Shown here one piece after another: positions 8,575 to 17,070 of a stretch of 64,000 bases of DNA. A program made the translations under genes and the position numbers. Location of the stretch: positions 1-64,000 of the forward strand of contig JAJQGL010000112.1 of the NCBI GenBank assembly GCA_021200535.1. The letters run 5' to 3'. The DNA is from Clostridiaceae bacterium. Lineage in GTDB: Bacteria; Bacillota; Clostridia; Lachnospirales; Lachnospiraceae. The notes below the pieces were generated by a model. The model did no database searches, was not told where the DNA came from, and saw nothing but the letters and a program-made list of their open reading frames with translations. Position 1 is the stretch's first letter; every line of letters starts with the position of its first letter.

Positions 8575-9075
8575 TCAAGCCTGCATTTTTTCCAAAGCAT
8601 CCAGATTATCACACCTGGATAAAAAACTGTTCGTAAATCTTTTATCTTTGCTTACATTGTCCCCAAACCATTCCGGCGGTTCAAACTGCTCCGCCTGTGT
8701 CTCATTTTCAAATTCTACCTCTACAAAAACCAGTCCTTCCAGCCTGTCATGAAAAACATCCAGCTCTCCGGTATGCCCATCCGGCAGAGGAATCAGATAA
8801 CGCGTTTTGTAAATGAGATAATGATCTGTTTTTTCCCGCAAATGAAGATATCCTTCCCTTGACAGGGGAACCTCGACCTCTTGATTTACTCTTGTATCAC
8901 TGTTTTGGCACTCTATGCCAAATGTAGATTTATAGGTAAGCAGATAACGGTCATTGCTCCGGCGGATCCGCACAACCGGATCATCACACAGATACCCCTG
9001 CTCAATCTCCTTTTTCCGGTACTGCCCCAACCGTTCAGGAAGTCTTTTCACTCTAAATTTCTTTTCTATTTCCAT
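8575..9075 (-). CDS. CYTH-domain protein (triphosphate tunnel metalloenzyme family)
   Basis: A 166-residue protein starting MEIEKKFRV, the E-x-E-K-K signature of CYTH domains, which bind triphosphate substrates inside a beta tunnel with Mg2+. Further alternating charged strands follow: VRIRRS, NQEVEVPLS, TGELDVF, VFVEVEFEN. Members hydrolyse inorganic triphosphate or thiamine triphosphate, or act as class IV adenylate cyclases; the substrate here cannot be told. The ATG at 9075 directly abuts the stop of the upstream small membrane gene, so the two are translationally coupled. Confidence 0.85.
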   Translation of the reverse strand: MEIEKKFRVKRLPERLGQYRKKEIEQGYLCDDPVVRIRRSNDRYLLTYKSTFGIECQNSDTRVNQEVEVPLSREGYLHLREKTDHYLIYKTRYLIPLPDGHTGELDVFHDRLEGLVFVEVEFENETQAEQFEPPEWFGDNVSKDKRFTNSFLSRCDNLDALEKMQA

Positions 9076-9261
9076 TTACTGTTCCTCTGACTCAGACGCA
9101 GCCTCCTGCTTCTCATTTTTCTTTTTCCGCAGCCTGATTCCCAGAAAAACCGCACAAAGCGCGACAGCCGCATACACGATATATTTTACAAGATACCATA
9201 AAAATGCACCCCCAAATGTCAAATCCGACATTCCCTTTGCCAAAAGCAACCCTGTGAGCAT
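9076..9261 (-). CDS. small single-pass membrane protein
   Basis: A 61-residue protein with one hydrophobic segment (about residues 18-43, LWYLVKYIVYAAVALCAVFL) followed by a basic stretch RLRKKKNEK and an acidic tail SESEEQ, consistent with an N-out, C-in topology. AAAGGATGG precedes the ATG. It lies 15 bp after the HisIE fusion gene and abuts the CYTH gene. I do not know its function; it is plausibly a conserved Lachnospiraceae small protein, because it has a good ribosome site and tight spacing. Confidence 0.7.
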   Translation of the reverse strand: MLTGLLLAKGMSDLTFGGAFLWYLVKYIVYAAVALCAVFLGIRLRKKKNEKQEAASESEEQ

Positions 9262-9276
9262 ATCCCACCATCCTTT

Positions 9277-10542
9277 CTATCTCCTGTTTACCAGTTCCCT
9301 TGTGATATCATCCCAGTCAAGGCCGCACTCTGCCATCAAAACCATCATGTGATACAAGAAATCAGCAATCTCGTATTTTAATTCCTCCGCATCCGGATTC
9401 TTTGCAGCAATGAGAATCTCAGCAGCCTCTTCACCGCACTTTTTTAAGATTTTATCTATTCCATGGTCAAACAAATAATTTGTGTAGGAGCCTTCTTTCG
9501 GATTCTCTTTCCGGCTGACAATCGTCTGATAGTCCTCCATCAAAATCAGCAAAGGATTTGCCTGAACGTATTCCCGCTTTGCCAGCTCCTGAAAAAAGCA
9601 GCTTCTGCTTCCTGTATGGCATGCTGCGCCAACCTGGCGGACCTTTGCTAAAATGGTGTCATTGTCGCAGTCAAGAAACATCTCTTTTACATATTGATAA
9701 TGCCCGGATGTCTCTCCCTTAATCCATAATTCCCGGCGGCTTCGGCTATAGTAAGTCATCTTCCCGGTCTTTAACGTATTCCGGTAAGCCTCTTCATTCA
9801 TATACGCCACCATCAGAACCTCATTTGTGCGGTAGTCCTGCACCACAACCGGAAGCAGGCCATTCTCCAGAAGCTTAAAATCAGAAAAAGCAATCCGGCT
9901 TTCCAAAACCCCGACGTCTAAGCCCTGTTTTTTTAATCCCCTCTTTGCCTTGTAGATATCCTTTTCCTCAAAATAATTCGTCATGACCGCTTCGACATTC
10001 TCATAGGACAAAAGCGCTGCCAGATCATTCCGAATCAGGCCATCGCGAATCATAATACGTATCCTGCTTCCGGAAACAGTCTCTTCAAAACTTTTTGTCA
10101 CGTCAATATGTTTTAAGACCGCCGTTCCAAAACCTGTTTCCATAAACGAATCGAGCTTCTCCGCCGTCTGAAAATCTGCTTTCATATCAATTTCAATGCA
10201 AAGCTTATCCGGTCCAAATCTTTTGGTAATTTCATTTAATTCCTTTTCCTCCGGAAGAAGCGCCTTGCGTATCACAAGTCTGGACGCCCCGGTATATAAT
10301 GCTTTTTTCGCATCCTCAAACCGATTTACATAAATCCCCGCATAAAACGGAATATCAATTTCTTTATCAATCTCGCGCAGAGTTGACAAAAACTCTTCTC
10401 TTGATTTTTCATCTCCGGAAAAATTATAGATATACAGTGCATCCGCCCCTTCACAGCAATAATGGTCTGCCAGGGAAATCACACTGCCCGGCATCTCATT
10501 TTCCGCATTGATAAATGGAATAATCAATTTTTTCTGACTCAT
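9277..10542 (-). CDS. hisIE: HisF-like domain fused to phosphoribosyl-AMP cyclohydrolase / phosphoribosyl-ATP pyrophosphatase
   Basis: Catalyses steps 2 and 3 of histidine synthesis. Of 421 residues, about 215-330 form HisI, with metal ligands DCDNDT (291-296) and the [10 protein letters not shown] motif (309-318); about 335-421 form HisE, with KKCGEEAAE (367-375). Residues 1-210 look like a HisA/HisF-type barrel ([11 protein letters not shown] at 31-41, [19 protein letters not shown] at 64-82) but the usual catalytic CLDV/D residue near the N-terminus is replaced by PFINAEN, so this domain may be non-catalytic. Standard HisIE is only about 200 residues long. GGAGG precedes the ATG. It follows hisB by 44 bp. 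Confidence 0.9.
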   Translation of the reverse strand: MSQKKLIIPFINAENEMPGSVISLADHYCCEGADALYIYNFSGDEKSREEFLSTLREIDKEIDIPFYAGIYVNRFEDAKKALYTGASRLVIRKALLPEEKELNEITKRFGPDKLCIEIDMKADFQTAEKLDSFMETGFGTAVLKHIDVTKSFEETVSGSRIRIMIRDGLIRNDLAALLSYENVEAVMTNYFEEKDIYKAKRGLKKQGLDVGVLESRIAFSDFKLLENGLLPVVVQDYRTNEVLMVAYMNEEAYRNTLKTGKMTYYSRSRRELWIKGETSGHYQYVKEMFLDCDNDTILAKVRQVGAACHTGSRSCFFQELAKREYVQANPLLILMEDYQTIVSRKENPKEGSYTNYLFDHGIDKILKKCGEEAAEILIAAKNPDAEELKYEIADFLYHMMVLMAECGLDWDDITRELVNRR

Positions 10543-10586
10543 AGCTTCCTCCGATATTTACTCTGTCACCTGTACGCATCAATTTC

Positions 10587-11195
10587 TTACAGGCTGCCCT
10601 TTGTCGACAGTACATCCGTAATTCGTCCGTCATGGCTGACTGCCTGGTCGAGTGCCTTTGCAAATGCCTTAAATGCAGCCTCAATGATATGATGGTTATT
10701 TTCCCCGGAAAACTGCTTAAAATGCAGATTCATGCCGGCACTATAACTGACTGCGTAAAAAAATTCATGTACCATCTCTGTGTCAAACGCCCCAACCCGC
10801 TCCACGGTAAACTTCAAATCTTCCTGCAAATACGGTCTTCCCGAAAGGTCAACCGCACACAGGACCAGCGTCTCATCCATCGGAAGGAAAAAATTCCCAA
10901 AACGCCGTATCCCATTCTTATCTCCAACCGCTTCGCGGATTGCCTGTCCCAAAACGATGCCGGTATCCTCAATCGTATGATGGGCATCCACTTCCAGATC
11001 CCCCTGCACGGATACATACAGATCAAATACACCATGTCTTGCAAAGCTGTTCAGCATGTGGTCAAAAAAACCAATCCCGGTACAGATATCCGCTTTTCCG
11101 GTTCCATCCAGATTCAATCTGACTGTAATGTCTGTCTCCCCTGTCTTTCGTGATACTTCTGCAATGCGCTCCACTGGCAAATTCTTTCCGCCCAT
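10587..11195 (-). CDS. hisB: imidazoleglycerol-phosphate dehydratase
   Basis: Manganese enzyme that dehydrates imidazole-glycerol phosphate to imidazole-acetol phosphate. The 202-residue monofunctional protein has the two HHxxE-type metal motifs: GIGFFDHMLNS with the downstream DAHHTIED, and ENNHHIIEAAFKA near the C-terminus. Start at 11195 is set by CGGAGGA seven bases upstream; the frame is open to 11252. It lies downstream of its own promoter (11441-11469) rather than directly behind hisD. Confidence 0.95.
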   Translation of the reverse strand: MGGKNLPVERIAEVSRKTGETDITVRLNLDGTGKADICTGIGFFDHMLNSFARHGVFDLYVSVQGDLEVDAHHTIEDTGIVLGQAIREAVGDKNGIRRFGNFFLPMDETLVLCAVDLSGRPYLQEDLKFTVERVGAFDTEMVHEFFYAVSYSAGMNLHFKQFSGENNHHIIEAAFKAFAKALDQAVSHDGRITDVLSTKGSL

Positions 11196-11253
11196 GCGAA
11201 TCCTCCGTTTCTCCGGCAAAATATATTTTCCAAAACCCAGTACAGCAGACAAA

Positions 11254-11307
11254 AAGTAACTGGCAGCTAGTATAGCGAATATTAAGTAACTGGCAGTTAG
11301 TATAGCG
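11254..11307. repeat. pair of 24-bp direct repeats (AAGTAACTGGCAGYTAGTATAGCG)
   Basis: Copies at 11254-11277 and 11284-11307 differ by one base, with a 30-bp period. The core is a palindrome, TAACTG-G-CAGTTA in copy 2. A partial third copy lies at 30473-30490 and the tail TAGTATAGCG recurs at 51-60. This could be an operator pair in the hisB leader or a small dispersed repeat. Confidence 0.65.
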
Positions 11308-11440
11308 TTTTTTAATTAACTAGTTATCTTATTGTCCGCAAACCTTACATTTTCATGCAATGTGCGTTTCATTATGCCGGCACATTAACTAATCCGTACA
11401 ACGAAAAAATAAATCTTTGACCTTTTCGCTGTGCGAATCT

Positions 11441-11469
11441 ATTATACTCTATTTTAACCAAATATACAA
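11441..11469 (-). promoter_or_regulatory. promoter driving hisB-hisIE
   Basis: Minus strand TTGTAT, 17 bases, TATAAT. It gives a leader of about 235 nt before hisB that contains the repeat pair at 11254-11307. I see no T-box sequence (no GGGTGGTACC) in the leader. Confidence 0.65.
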
Positions 11470-11511
11470 ACCATACTTTTTCCCATACTTTTTTCGTTTG
11501 CCAGACAATGC

Positions 11512-11546
11512 GCACGAAAAAGGGACACCGGCTGCGCATGCGGCAG
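11512..11546 (-). terminator. probable terminator after the GH42 gene
   Basis: Six-bp GC-rich stem GGCTGC/GCAGCC (11528-11546) followed on the minus strand after a few bases by CCCTTTTTCG. The short gap before the T-tract lowers confidence. Confidence 0.45.
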
Positions 11547-11547
11547 C

Positions 11548-13590
11548 CTAATAGTCCGCCTGCCGTGAGACAAACACTGCCGCCTCATAGCGGCCTAACG
11601 TAAGCGTTTCTCCCGCCATCCTGCTGCCCAGCAGATTTTCTCCATCCACTCCGGCAATCTCCTGGCTCTCTTCGGTGTTATTCAGATAAAATTCATAGCA
11701 CTGCCCATCGGCTTCCCTCTTGTGATATTCCACGCCAAGCGGCAGTTTTTTCGTAGTGATTCCGGCATCCTCTGCCATCCTGCCAAAAATGCCCCGCAGG
11801 CTTTCGATCTCTATCCTTGCGCCCACATAATATGCTGCTCCTTTGCCATGGCGCCTGACTGTTACCGCAGGTGTTTCCCTGTAAAAATCCTCTTCATAAA
11901 CCGCCAGGCATTCCGCATCCTTAACCCGCAGGATTTCTGCATAATCTTTTACCTGTGCCCGGCTGCCATCCGAAAAACGCACCATATTGCGGTCTGCCGG
12001 ATATAGTGTATCAATCTCCTCACTGACTACGCCAAACAGTTCTGACAATCCCTCTCCCGGAAAGCCCCCAAGGAAGCACAGCGTCGTTTCATCCACATAA
12101 CCTGTCAGATAGGTCGCCAAAAGCTGGCCGCCCCGCTTTACAAAAGCCTGCAGATTACCTGCAGCACCCGGACGGAGCATATATAACATCGGCGCCACTA
12201 CGAGATCATACTCTGTCAGATCATCATCTGACGCAATGACATCCATATCGACTCCCATGCGCAAAAACTCCCGATAAAAGCTATGGCAGACAGGAACATA
12301 ATTTTTCGTATAATCCGATAAGCCTTTCATGTCTGCGATCGCCCACATATTATCCCAGTCAAACAAAAGGGCAGCCTTTGCCCGCACCAGACTTCCGGCA
12401 ATCTGCGAAAGCTTTTTCAGGTTCTGTCCAAGGGCGGCTGTTTCTTTAAAAATTCTGGTGTCGTTTGTTCCCAGATGATCAACAACCGCACCGTGATACT
12501 GCTCAAACGAACCTCTCCCTTTCCGGAACTGAAAATACTGCACCGTGTCCGAGCCGCATGCCAGCGCCTGCATCCCAAAAAGCTGATGAACGCCAGGCCT
12601 TTTTAATTTATTGTATTCCTGCCAGTTGACAAGCCCCGGTGCGCTCTCCATCAGCATAAACGGTGTATTTCGTTTCATGCCGCGCATCACCGCATGGTCA
12701 AATGCATTTTGCTCCATTGTCTCATAAAAAGTCTCTCTGTCATTGTGAAAGCGCGGATACGCATCCCATGAAACCACATCCAGCTCTTTTGCCATCACGC
12801 GGTAATCAAGTCCCCAGTACAGCTGCATAAAGTTTGTTGTAACCGGGATTTCCGGTGTCAGGCTGCGCAGGATCCCAATCTCAAATTTCATGTATTCGTT
12901 CATGTTCCATGTAGTAAACCGCTTCCACTCCAGATTCAATCCCATATTGCTCCGCTCGCCATTCGAATACGGCGGTTCAATCTGATCAAACCGGTTATAA
13001 TTGTGGCTCCAAAAGGTATTCCACCACGCATGATTCAGCTTATGAATATCCCCGTCAAAGCGTTCTGACAAATACCCCTGAAAGCGCTCTCTGCAAAGAG
13101 GGCAATAGCACTCCCCTCCGAATTCATTGGAAATATGCCACAGAATCAGACCCGGATGCCCTTTTACCTGTTCTGTTAATTTGCGGATAATGGTTTCAAC
13201 CTTTTGCTGATACACCGGGGAACTCATGCAATGATTATGACGAAAACCATGGTGGTTTCTGACGCCGTATTCATCTACCCGCATTGCCTCCGGATATTTT
13301 TCATCCAGCCATGCCGGTCTTGCACCGGAAGGCGTAGCCAGAATCGTATAAATTCCATTCTGATACAGATTGTCCATAATCTGAACCAGCCATTCAAAAT
13401 GATACTCTCCCTCCTCCGGCTCATAAACAGACCACGAAAACACGCCCAATGTCGCACAGTTTATTCCGGCCTCTTTCATCAGCCGGATGTCCTCCTCTAA
13501 AATATCCGGGCGGTCAAGCCACTGTTCCGGATTGTAATCGCCGCCGTGTATAATCTCTGCAAGCTGCGGAAATACTGGCTTTCTTTCCAT
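11548..13590 (-). CDS. GH42 beta-galactosidase
   Basis: Cytoplasmic glycoside hydrolase of family 42, releasing galactose from lacto-oligosaccharides, galacto-oligosaccharides or plant galactans. The 680-residue protein has the barrel with acid/base E156 (HISNEFGG), nucleophile E315 (FMLMESAPG) and the zinc cysteine cluster C121, C161, C163, C166, then a trimerisation domain with VAPMLYMLRPG and a small C-terminal beta domain. No signal peptide. AAAGGGGG precedes the ATG. It sits inside the his cluster, 60 bp after hisD and followed by a new promoter for hisB, and no sugar transporter or regulator is adjacent, which is unusual for GH42. Confidence 0.93.
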   Translation of the reverse strand: MERKPVFPQLAEIIHGGDYNPEQWLDRPDILEEDIRLMKEAGINCATLGVFSWSVYEPEEGEYHFEWLVQIMDNLYQNGIYTILATPSGARPAWLDEKYPEAMRVDEYGVRNHHGFRHNHCMSSPVYQQKVETIIRKLTEQVKGHPGLILWHISNEFGGECYCPLCRERFQGYLSERFDGDIHKLNHAWWNTFWSHNYNRFDQIEPPYSNGERSNMGLNLEWKRFTTWNMNEYMKFEIGILRSLTPEIPVTTNFMQLYWGLDYRVMAKELDVVSWDAYPRFHNDRETFYETMEQNAFDHAVMRGMKRNTPFMLMESAPGLVNWQEYNKLKRPGVHQLFGMQALACGSDTVQYFQFRKGRGSFEQYHGAVVDHLGTNDTRIFKETAALGQNLKKLSQIAGSLVRAKAALLFDWDNMWAIADMKGLSDYTKNYVPVCHSFYREFLRMGVDMDVIASDDDLTEYDLVVAPMLYMLRPGAAGNLQAFVKRGGQLLATYLTGYVDETTLCFLGGFPGEGLSELFGVVSEEIDTLYPADRNMVRFSDGSRAQVKDYAEILRVKDAECLAVYEEDFYRETPAVTVRRHGKGAAYYVGARIEIESLRGIFGRMAEDAGITTKKLPLGVEYHKREADGQCYEFYLNNTEESQEIAGVDGENLLGSRMAGETLTLGRYEAAVFVSRQADY

Positions 13591-13650
13591 ATTTTCCCCC
13601 TTTCTGCAAGGCTGTAAACTAGTAATGTACCAGGATACTGCACTAAGCTT

Positions 13651-14940
13651 TTATTCAAAACGGACCGCAATCGAATTTGCATGTGCCGTCAGCTGTTCTG
13701 CCGACGCAAAATCTTCGATATCTTCATGAATCCGACCCAGTGCCTCTCTGGAATACGAAATAATGCTTGATTTTTTTATAAAATCATCTACTGACAGCGG
13801 TGAAAAGAATTTTGCCGTCCCGTTAGTCGGAAGCACATGGTTCGGTCCTGCAAAATAATCGCCCAACGGCTCACTGCTGTATTCACCAAGGAAGATTGCT
13901 CCCGCATTGCGTATTTTAGTCATGGTATCAAATGGATTTTTCGTCACGATTTCAAGATGCTCTGACGCAATCTCGTTTACCGTGTCAATCGCATCCTCCA
14001 TCGTATCCGCCACAAGGATATACCCATAGGCATCCAGTGACTTTTGAATAATTTCCCGGCGGGACAGTGTCTGAACAAAGCCGTCCACCTCGTCAGAAAC
14101 CTTTTGGGCAAGCGCCTCACTTGTCGTTACCAAAATCGAAGAAGCCATCTCATCATGCTCCGCCTGTGACAACAGATCTGCAGCCACATAGCGCGGATTT
14201 GCTGTTTCGTCTGCAAGGACAAGAATCTCGCTCGGCCCAGCAATCGAATCAATGCTCACATGGCCATATACTGCTTTTTTCGCCAGGGCGACAAATATAT
14301 TGCCCGGCCCAACGATTTTATCAACCTTTTGAATACTCTCCGTACCATATGCCAGGGCAGCGATTGCCTGTGCGCCGCCCACCTTATAGACTTCATCAAC
14401 ACCTGCCTCGTTTGCTGCCACCAGCGTCACCGGATAAACCTTTCCATCCTTTCCCGGCGGCGTTGTCATAACAATTTTATCCACACCGGCTACCTTTGCC
14501 GGAATAATATTCATCAGCACAGAAGAAGGATAAACAGCCTTTCCTCCCGGCACGTAGACACCAACACGCTCCAGCGCAGTCACCTTCTGCCCCAAAAGCG
14601 TACCGTCCGGCTTGCTGTCAAACCAGCTGTAGGTCACCTGCTTCTGGTGAAAATCCCTGATATTCTTCAGCGCTTTTCGGATAATCTCTACCAAATGTGC
14701 ATCTACTTTCTGATAAGCCTCCTGAATCTCCTCCTCTGTCACCCGAATGGTCTCCTGCGTAATCGCAACCCCGTCAAACTGCTTCGTATATGCAAATAAA
14801 GCCTGATCCCCGTCCTTCTTTACCGTATCCAGAATCTCATTTACCGTATTTTCAAATGAGCCATACTGATTCGGACTTCTTTTTAACAAATTTTCTAAAA
14901 TATCCTGTTTTTTCTGCTGCGTCAGCTTAACAATTCTCAT
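13651..14940 (-). CDS. hisD: histidinol dehydrogenase
   Basis: Zinc- and NAD-dependent enzyme of the last two steps of histidine synthesis (histidinol to histidine). The 429-residue protein contains the family motifs VGVYVPGGKAVYPSS, GPGNIFVALAK, IDSIAGPSEILVLAD, LLSQAEHDEMA and the catalytic SEHLEIVT segment. The ATG at 14940 follows GGAGG by five bases and is preferred to the ATG four codons upstream. It follows hisG with a 110-bp gap that holds a tandem copy of the hisG tail. Confidence 0.96.
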   Translation of the reverse strand: MRIVKLTQQKKQDILENLLKRSPNQYGSFENTVNEILDTVKKDGDQALFAYTKQFDGVAITQETIRVTEEEIQEAYQKVDAHLVEIIRKALKNIRDFHQKQVTYSWFDSKPDGTLLGQKVTALERVGVYVPGGKAVYPSSVLMNIIPAKVAGVDKIVMTTPPGKDGKVYPVTLVAANEAGVDEVYKVGGAQAIAALAYGTESIQKVDKIVGPGNIFVALAKKAVYGHVSIDSIAGPSEILVLADETANPRYVAADLLSQAEHDEMASSILVTTSEALAQKVSDEVDGFVQTLSRREIIQKSLDAYGYILVADTMEDAIDTVNEIASEHLEIVTKNPFDTMTKIRNAGAIFLGEYSSEPLGDYFAGPNHVLPTNGTAKFFSPLSVDDFIKKSSIISYSREALGRIHEDIEDFASAEQLTAHANSIAVRFE

Positions 14941-14987
14941 AAAATCCTCCATTCCGAAACGTTTACGCTATCTCCATTTCTTTTTAA

Positions 14988-15074
14988 GTCTTGGATTCGA
15001 GCCATTTTTATGCCGGTATCACCTTTTTTATGTCTTGGATTTGAACCATTTTATGCCGGTATCACCTTTTTTAA
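14988..15074. repeat. 44-bp tandem duplication covering the hisG 3' end
   Basis: Two near-identical units, 14988-15031 and 15032-15074, differ by three bases (two substitutions and one T). The second unit contains the last codons and stop of hisG (KKVIPA then TAA); the first is an untranslated copy of the same sequence. It is a recent-looking duplication. Confidence 0.8.
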
Positions 15075-15692
15075 ATCTTTTAAAAGCTTTGTGATTCGCT
15101 CATGCTGCATTTTCATACTTACTTCATTGACTACAACCCGCGCAGACAAAGGACAGATTTCCTCCAATACTTCCAATCCGTTTTCACGCAGTGTAGAGCC
15201 TGTCTCCACAATATCAACAATAACCTCGGAAAGCCCAACAATCGGTGCAAGTTCAACAGAGCCATTTAATTTAATAATCTCGACTGTCTGATGTTTTTTG
15301 TTATAAAAATAATCCTTTGCAATCCCCGGATATTTACTGGCCACCCGAATCAGCGAACCGTTCTGTAAAAGCTCCCTCGCACTGGCTGGTCCCGCCACGC
15401 ACATCCGGCATTTTCCACAGTTTAAATCCAAAACCTCGTACAGTCTCCGTCCTTCTTCCAATATGGTATCCTTACCGACAACTCCAATGTCTGCCGCTCC
15501 CATCTCTACATAAGTCGGCACATCCGTTGCCTTGGATAAAAAGAATTTAAACCCCAGCTCCTCATTGACAAAAATCAGTTTTCTGGTCTTTTCATCCTTC
15601 ATCTCCTCACAGGTAATCCCAATCTGTTCCAGCAGGCCAAGTGTCTGCTTTGCCAGCCGCCCCTTTGCCAATGCAAATGTAATATATTTCAT
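15051..15692 (-). CDS. hisG: ATP phosphoribosyltransferase, short form catalytic subunit
   Basis: First and feedback-controlled step of histidine synthesis: ATP plus PRPP to phosphoribosyl-ATP. The 213-residue length marks the short HisG that needs HisZ. Motifs are KYITFALAKGRL at the N-terminus, VEMGAADIGVVGKDT, and the PRPP loop IVDIVETGSTLRENGL. The ATG at 15692 has GGAG six bases upstream. hisZ lies 80 bp upstream in the same operon, giving the HisG-HisZ octamer. Confidence 0.95.
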   Translation of the reverse strand: MKYITFALAKGRLAKQTLGLLEQIGITCEEMKDEKTRKLIFVNEELGFKFFLSKATDVPTYVEMGAADIGVVGKDTILEEGRRLYEVLDLNCGKCRMCVAGPASARELLQNGSLIRVASKYPGIAKDYFYNKKHQTVEIIKLNGSVELAPIVGLSEVIVDIVETGSTLRENGLEVLEEICPLSARVVVNEVSMKMQHERITKLLKDLKKVIPA

Positions 15693-15772
15693 TTGAATCT
15701 CCAATCTCGATTTCCGTATCTGTTTTTTAACATTGCCTTTTAAACGGAATTGTCCGCCCATGCAAACACAGC

Positions 15773-17050
15773 TTACACACCGCCGCCCGGCAACGCCTCC
15801 ACCATATATTCTTCTAATTTTCCGTTTTCGTTCAGATAGAGCAGCCTGGATGCGTCCATCCGCTTTGCATATTCTTTATAAACCGCCAAATCCTTTCGGG
15901 AAGATTTTCGCAGCATCTGTACGGCAAGCCCTTCCTTCCGATACTTCTCCGCCAGCTGCAGTGCCTGTTTTCTGACAGACTGCGGATACAAAAGAACCGT
16001 TCCCCCAAGCGCAGCGTCAGCAAACAACTTCTGACGCTCCAGCGCCAGCATCAACTGGTTAATGACAATAGCAAGCCCAATGGCCGGCGCGTCTTTTCCA
16101 AACTGCCCGACCAGGCCGTCGTATCGCCCGCCGGCAGCAAGCGCCTCGCCATTTCCATATGTATACGCCCTGAATATAATTCCTGTATAATAACTATACT
16201 TACTTAACATACTAAAGTCAACGGTGATATAATCAGACACACCATAGATATCTAAAATATCCCTGACCTTTGTGAGGCGGTCCAGCGCGCCAAGTACCCT
16301 TGCGTTCTTTGTCCTCGCCTTCACAAACGAAATGCACTCTGAAAGGTCGCCCAAAAGCTCCGGCAGCTTTGCAAAAATCTCCTTTATCGCAGCCGGGACA
16401 GACGTTTCGCATAAAAACTCCTCAACGCCAAAGAAATTTTTACTGGCAATCAGATCCCGCAATTTCTTTTCCTGACAGCTGTCAAGACATGCTTCTTCCG
16501 CCAGCCCCCGGAACAACTCTGCATGCCCGATTTCAAGCTGAAATTCCTTTAGACCGCTCGTTTTGAGGCATTCTATCATAATCGCGATCATCTCTGCATC
16601 TGCATCCGAAGTATCATCATTGTAAAGCTCTGCGCCAACCTGTGTAACCTCCTGAAGCTTTCCCTTGTATGGCCTGGTGTTGACAAAAGTGTTCCCTGTA
16701 TAACAGAACCGGATCTGCATCTGCTCTTCCCGGCAGTATTTTGCAACGCAGCGTGCAATCGCCGGAGTAACATCCGGACGGAGCACCAGCGTATTATTCC
16801 CGCGGTCAAAAAACTTAAACATCTCCTTGGACTGCACGGTTCCCCGCTCTTTGCTGAACACATCAAAATATTCAAAAGCCGGCGTCTCTATGTCACGAAA
16901 CCCATATGCCCTGATCACATCATGGACCTTTTTTTCCACCGCAAGCTTTCTGGCGCACTCAATCCCATAGATATCCCTGACGCCGCCCGGTGTATGCAGC
17001 AGCTCCTGCCCTTTTTTATTCTTTCCCGCTTCGTTCATCTCCTGACTCAT
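15773..17050 (-). CDS. hisZ: ATP phosphoribosyltransferase regulatory subunit
   Basis: Histidyl-tRNA synthetase paralogue without aminoacylation role; it binds short HisG and confers histidine feedback. The 425-residue protein shows the class II synthetase core (TPGGVRDIYGIE, VLRPDVTPAIARCVAKY, RYDGLVGQFG) and a degenerate anticodon-binding region near the C-terminus. Length and adjacency to short hisG exclude true HisS. The exact start is uncertain: two ATGs (17050, 17038) each have an AGGAG too close. It follows ilvA by 20 bp. Confidence 0.92.
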   Translation of the reverse strand: MSQEMNEAGKNKKGQELLHTPGGVRDIYGIECARKLAVEKKVHDVIRAYGFRDIETPAFEYFDVFSKERGTVQSKEMFKFFDRGNNTLVLRPDVTPAIARCVAKYCREEQMQIRFCYTGNTFVNTRPYKGKLQEVTQVGAELYNDDTSDADAEMIAIMIECLKTSGLKEFQLEIGHAELFRGLAEEACLDSCQEKKLRDLIASKNFFGVEEFLCETSVPAAIKEIFAKLPELLGDLSECISFVKARTKNARVLGALDRLTKVRDILDIYGVSDYITVDFSMLSKYSYYTGIIFRAYTYGNGEALAAGGRYDGLVGQFGKDAPAIGLAIVINQLMLALERQKLFADAALGGTVLLYPQSVRKQALQLAEKYRKEGLAVQMLRKSSRKDLAVYKEYAKRMDASRLLYLNENGKLEEYMVEALPGGGV

Positions 17051-17070
17051 CTCCTTTTTCTCCGTGTCAT

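Noticed and set aside
11196..11440. Possible T-box or other riboswitch in the hisB leader
   Set aside because: No GGGTGGTACC core and no terminator/antiterminator pair before hisB; only the repeat pair is visible.
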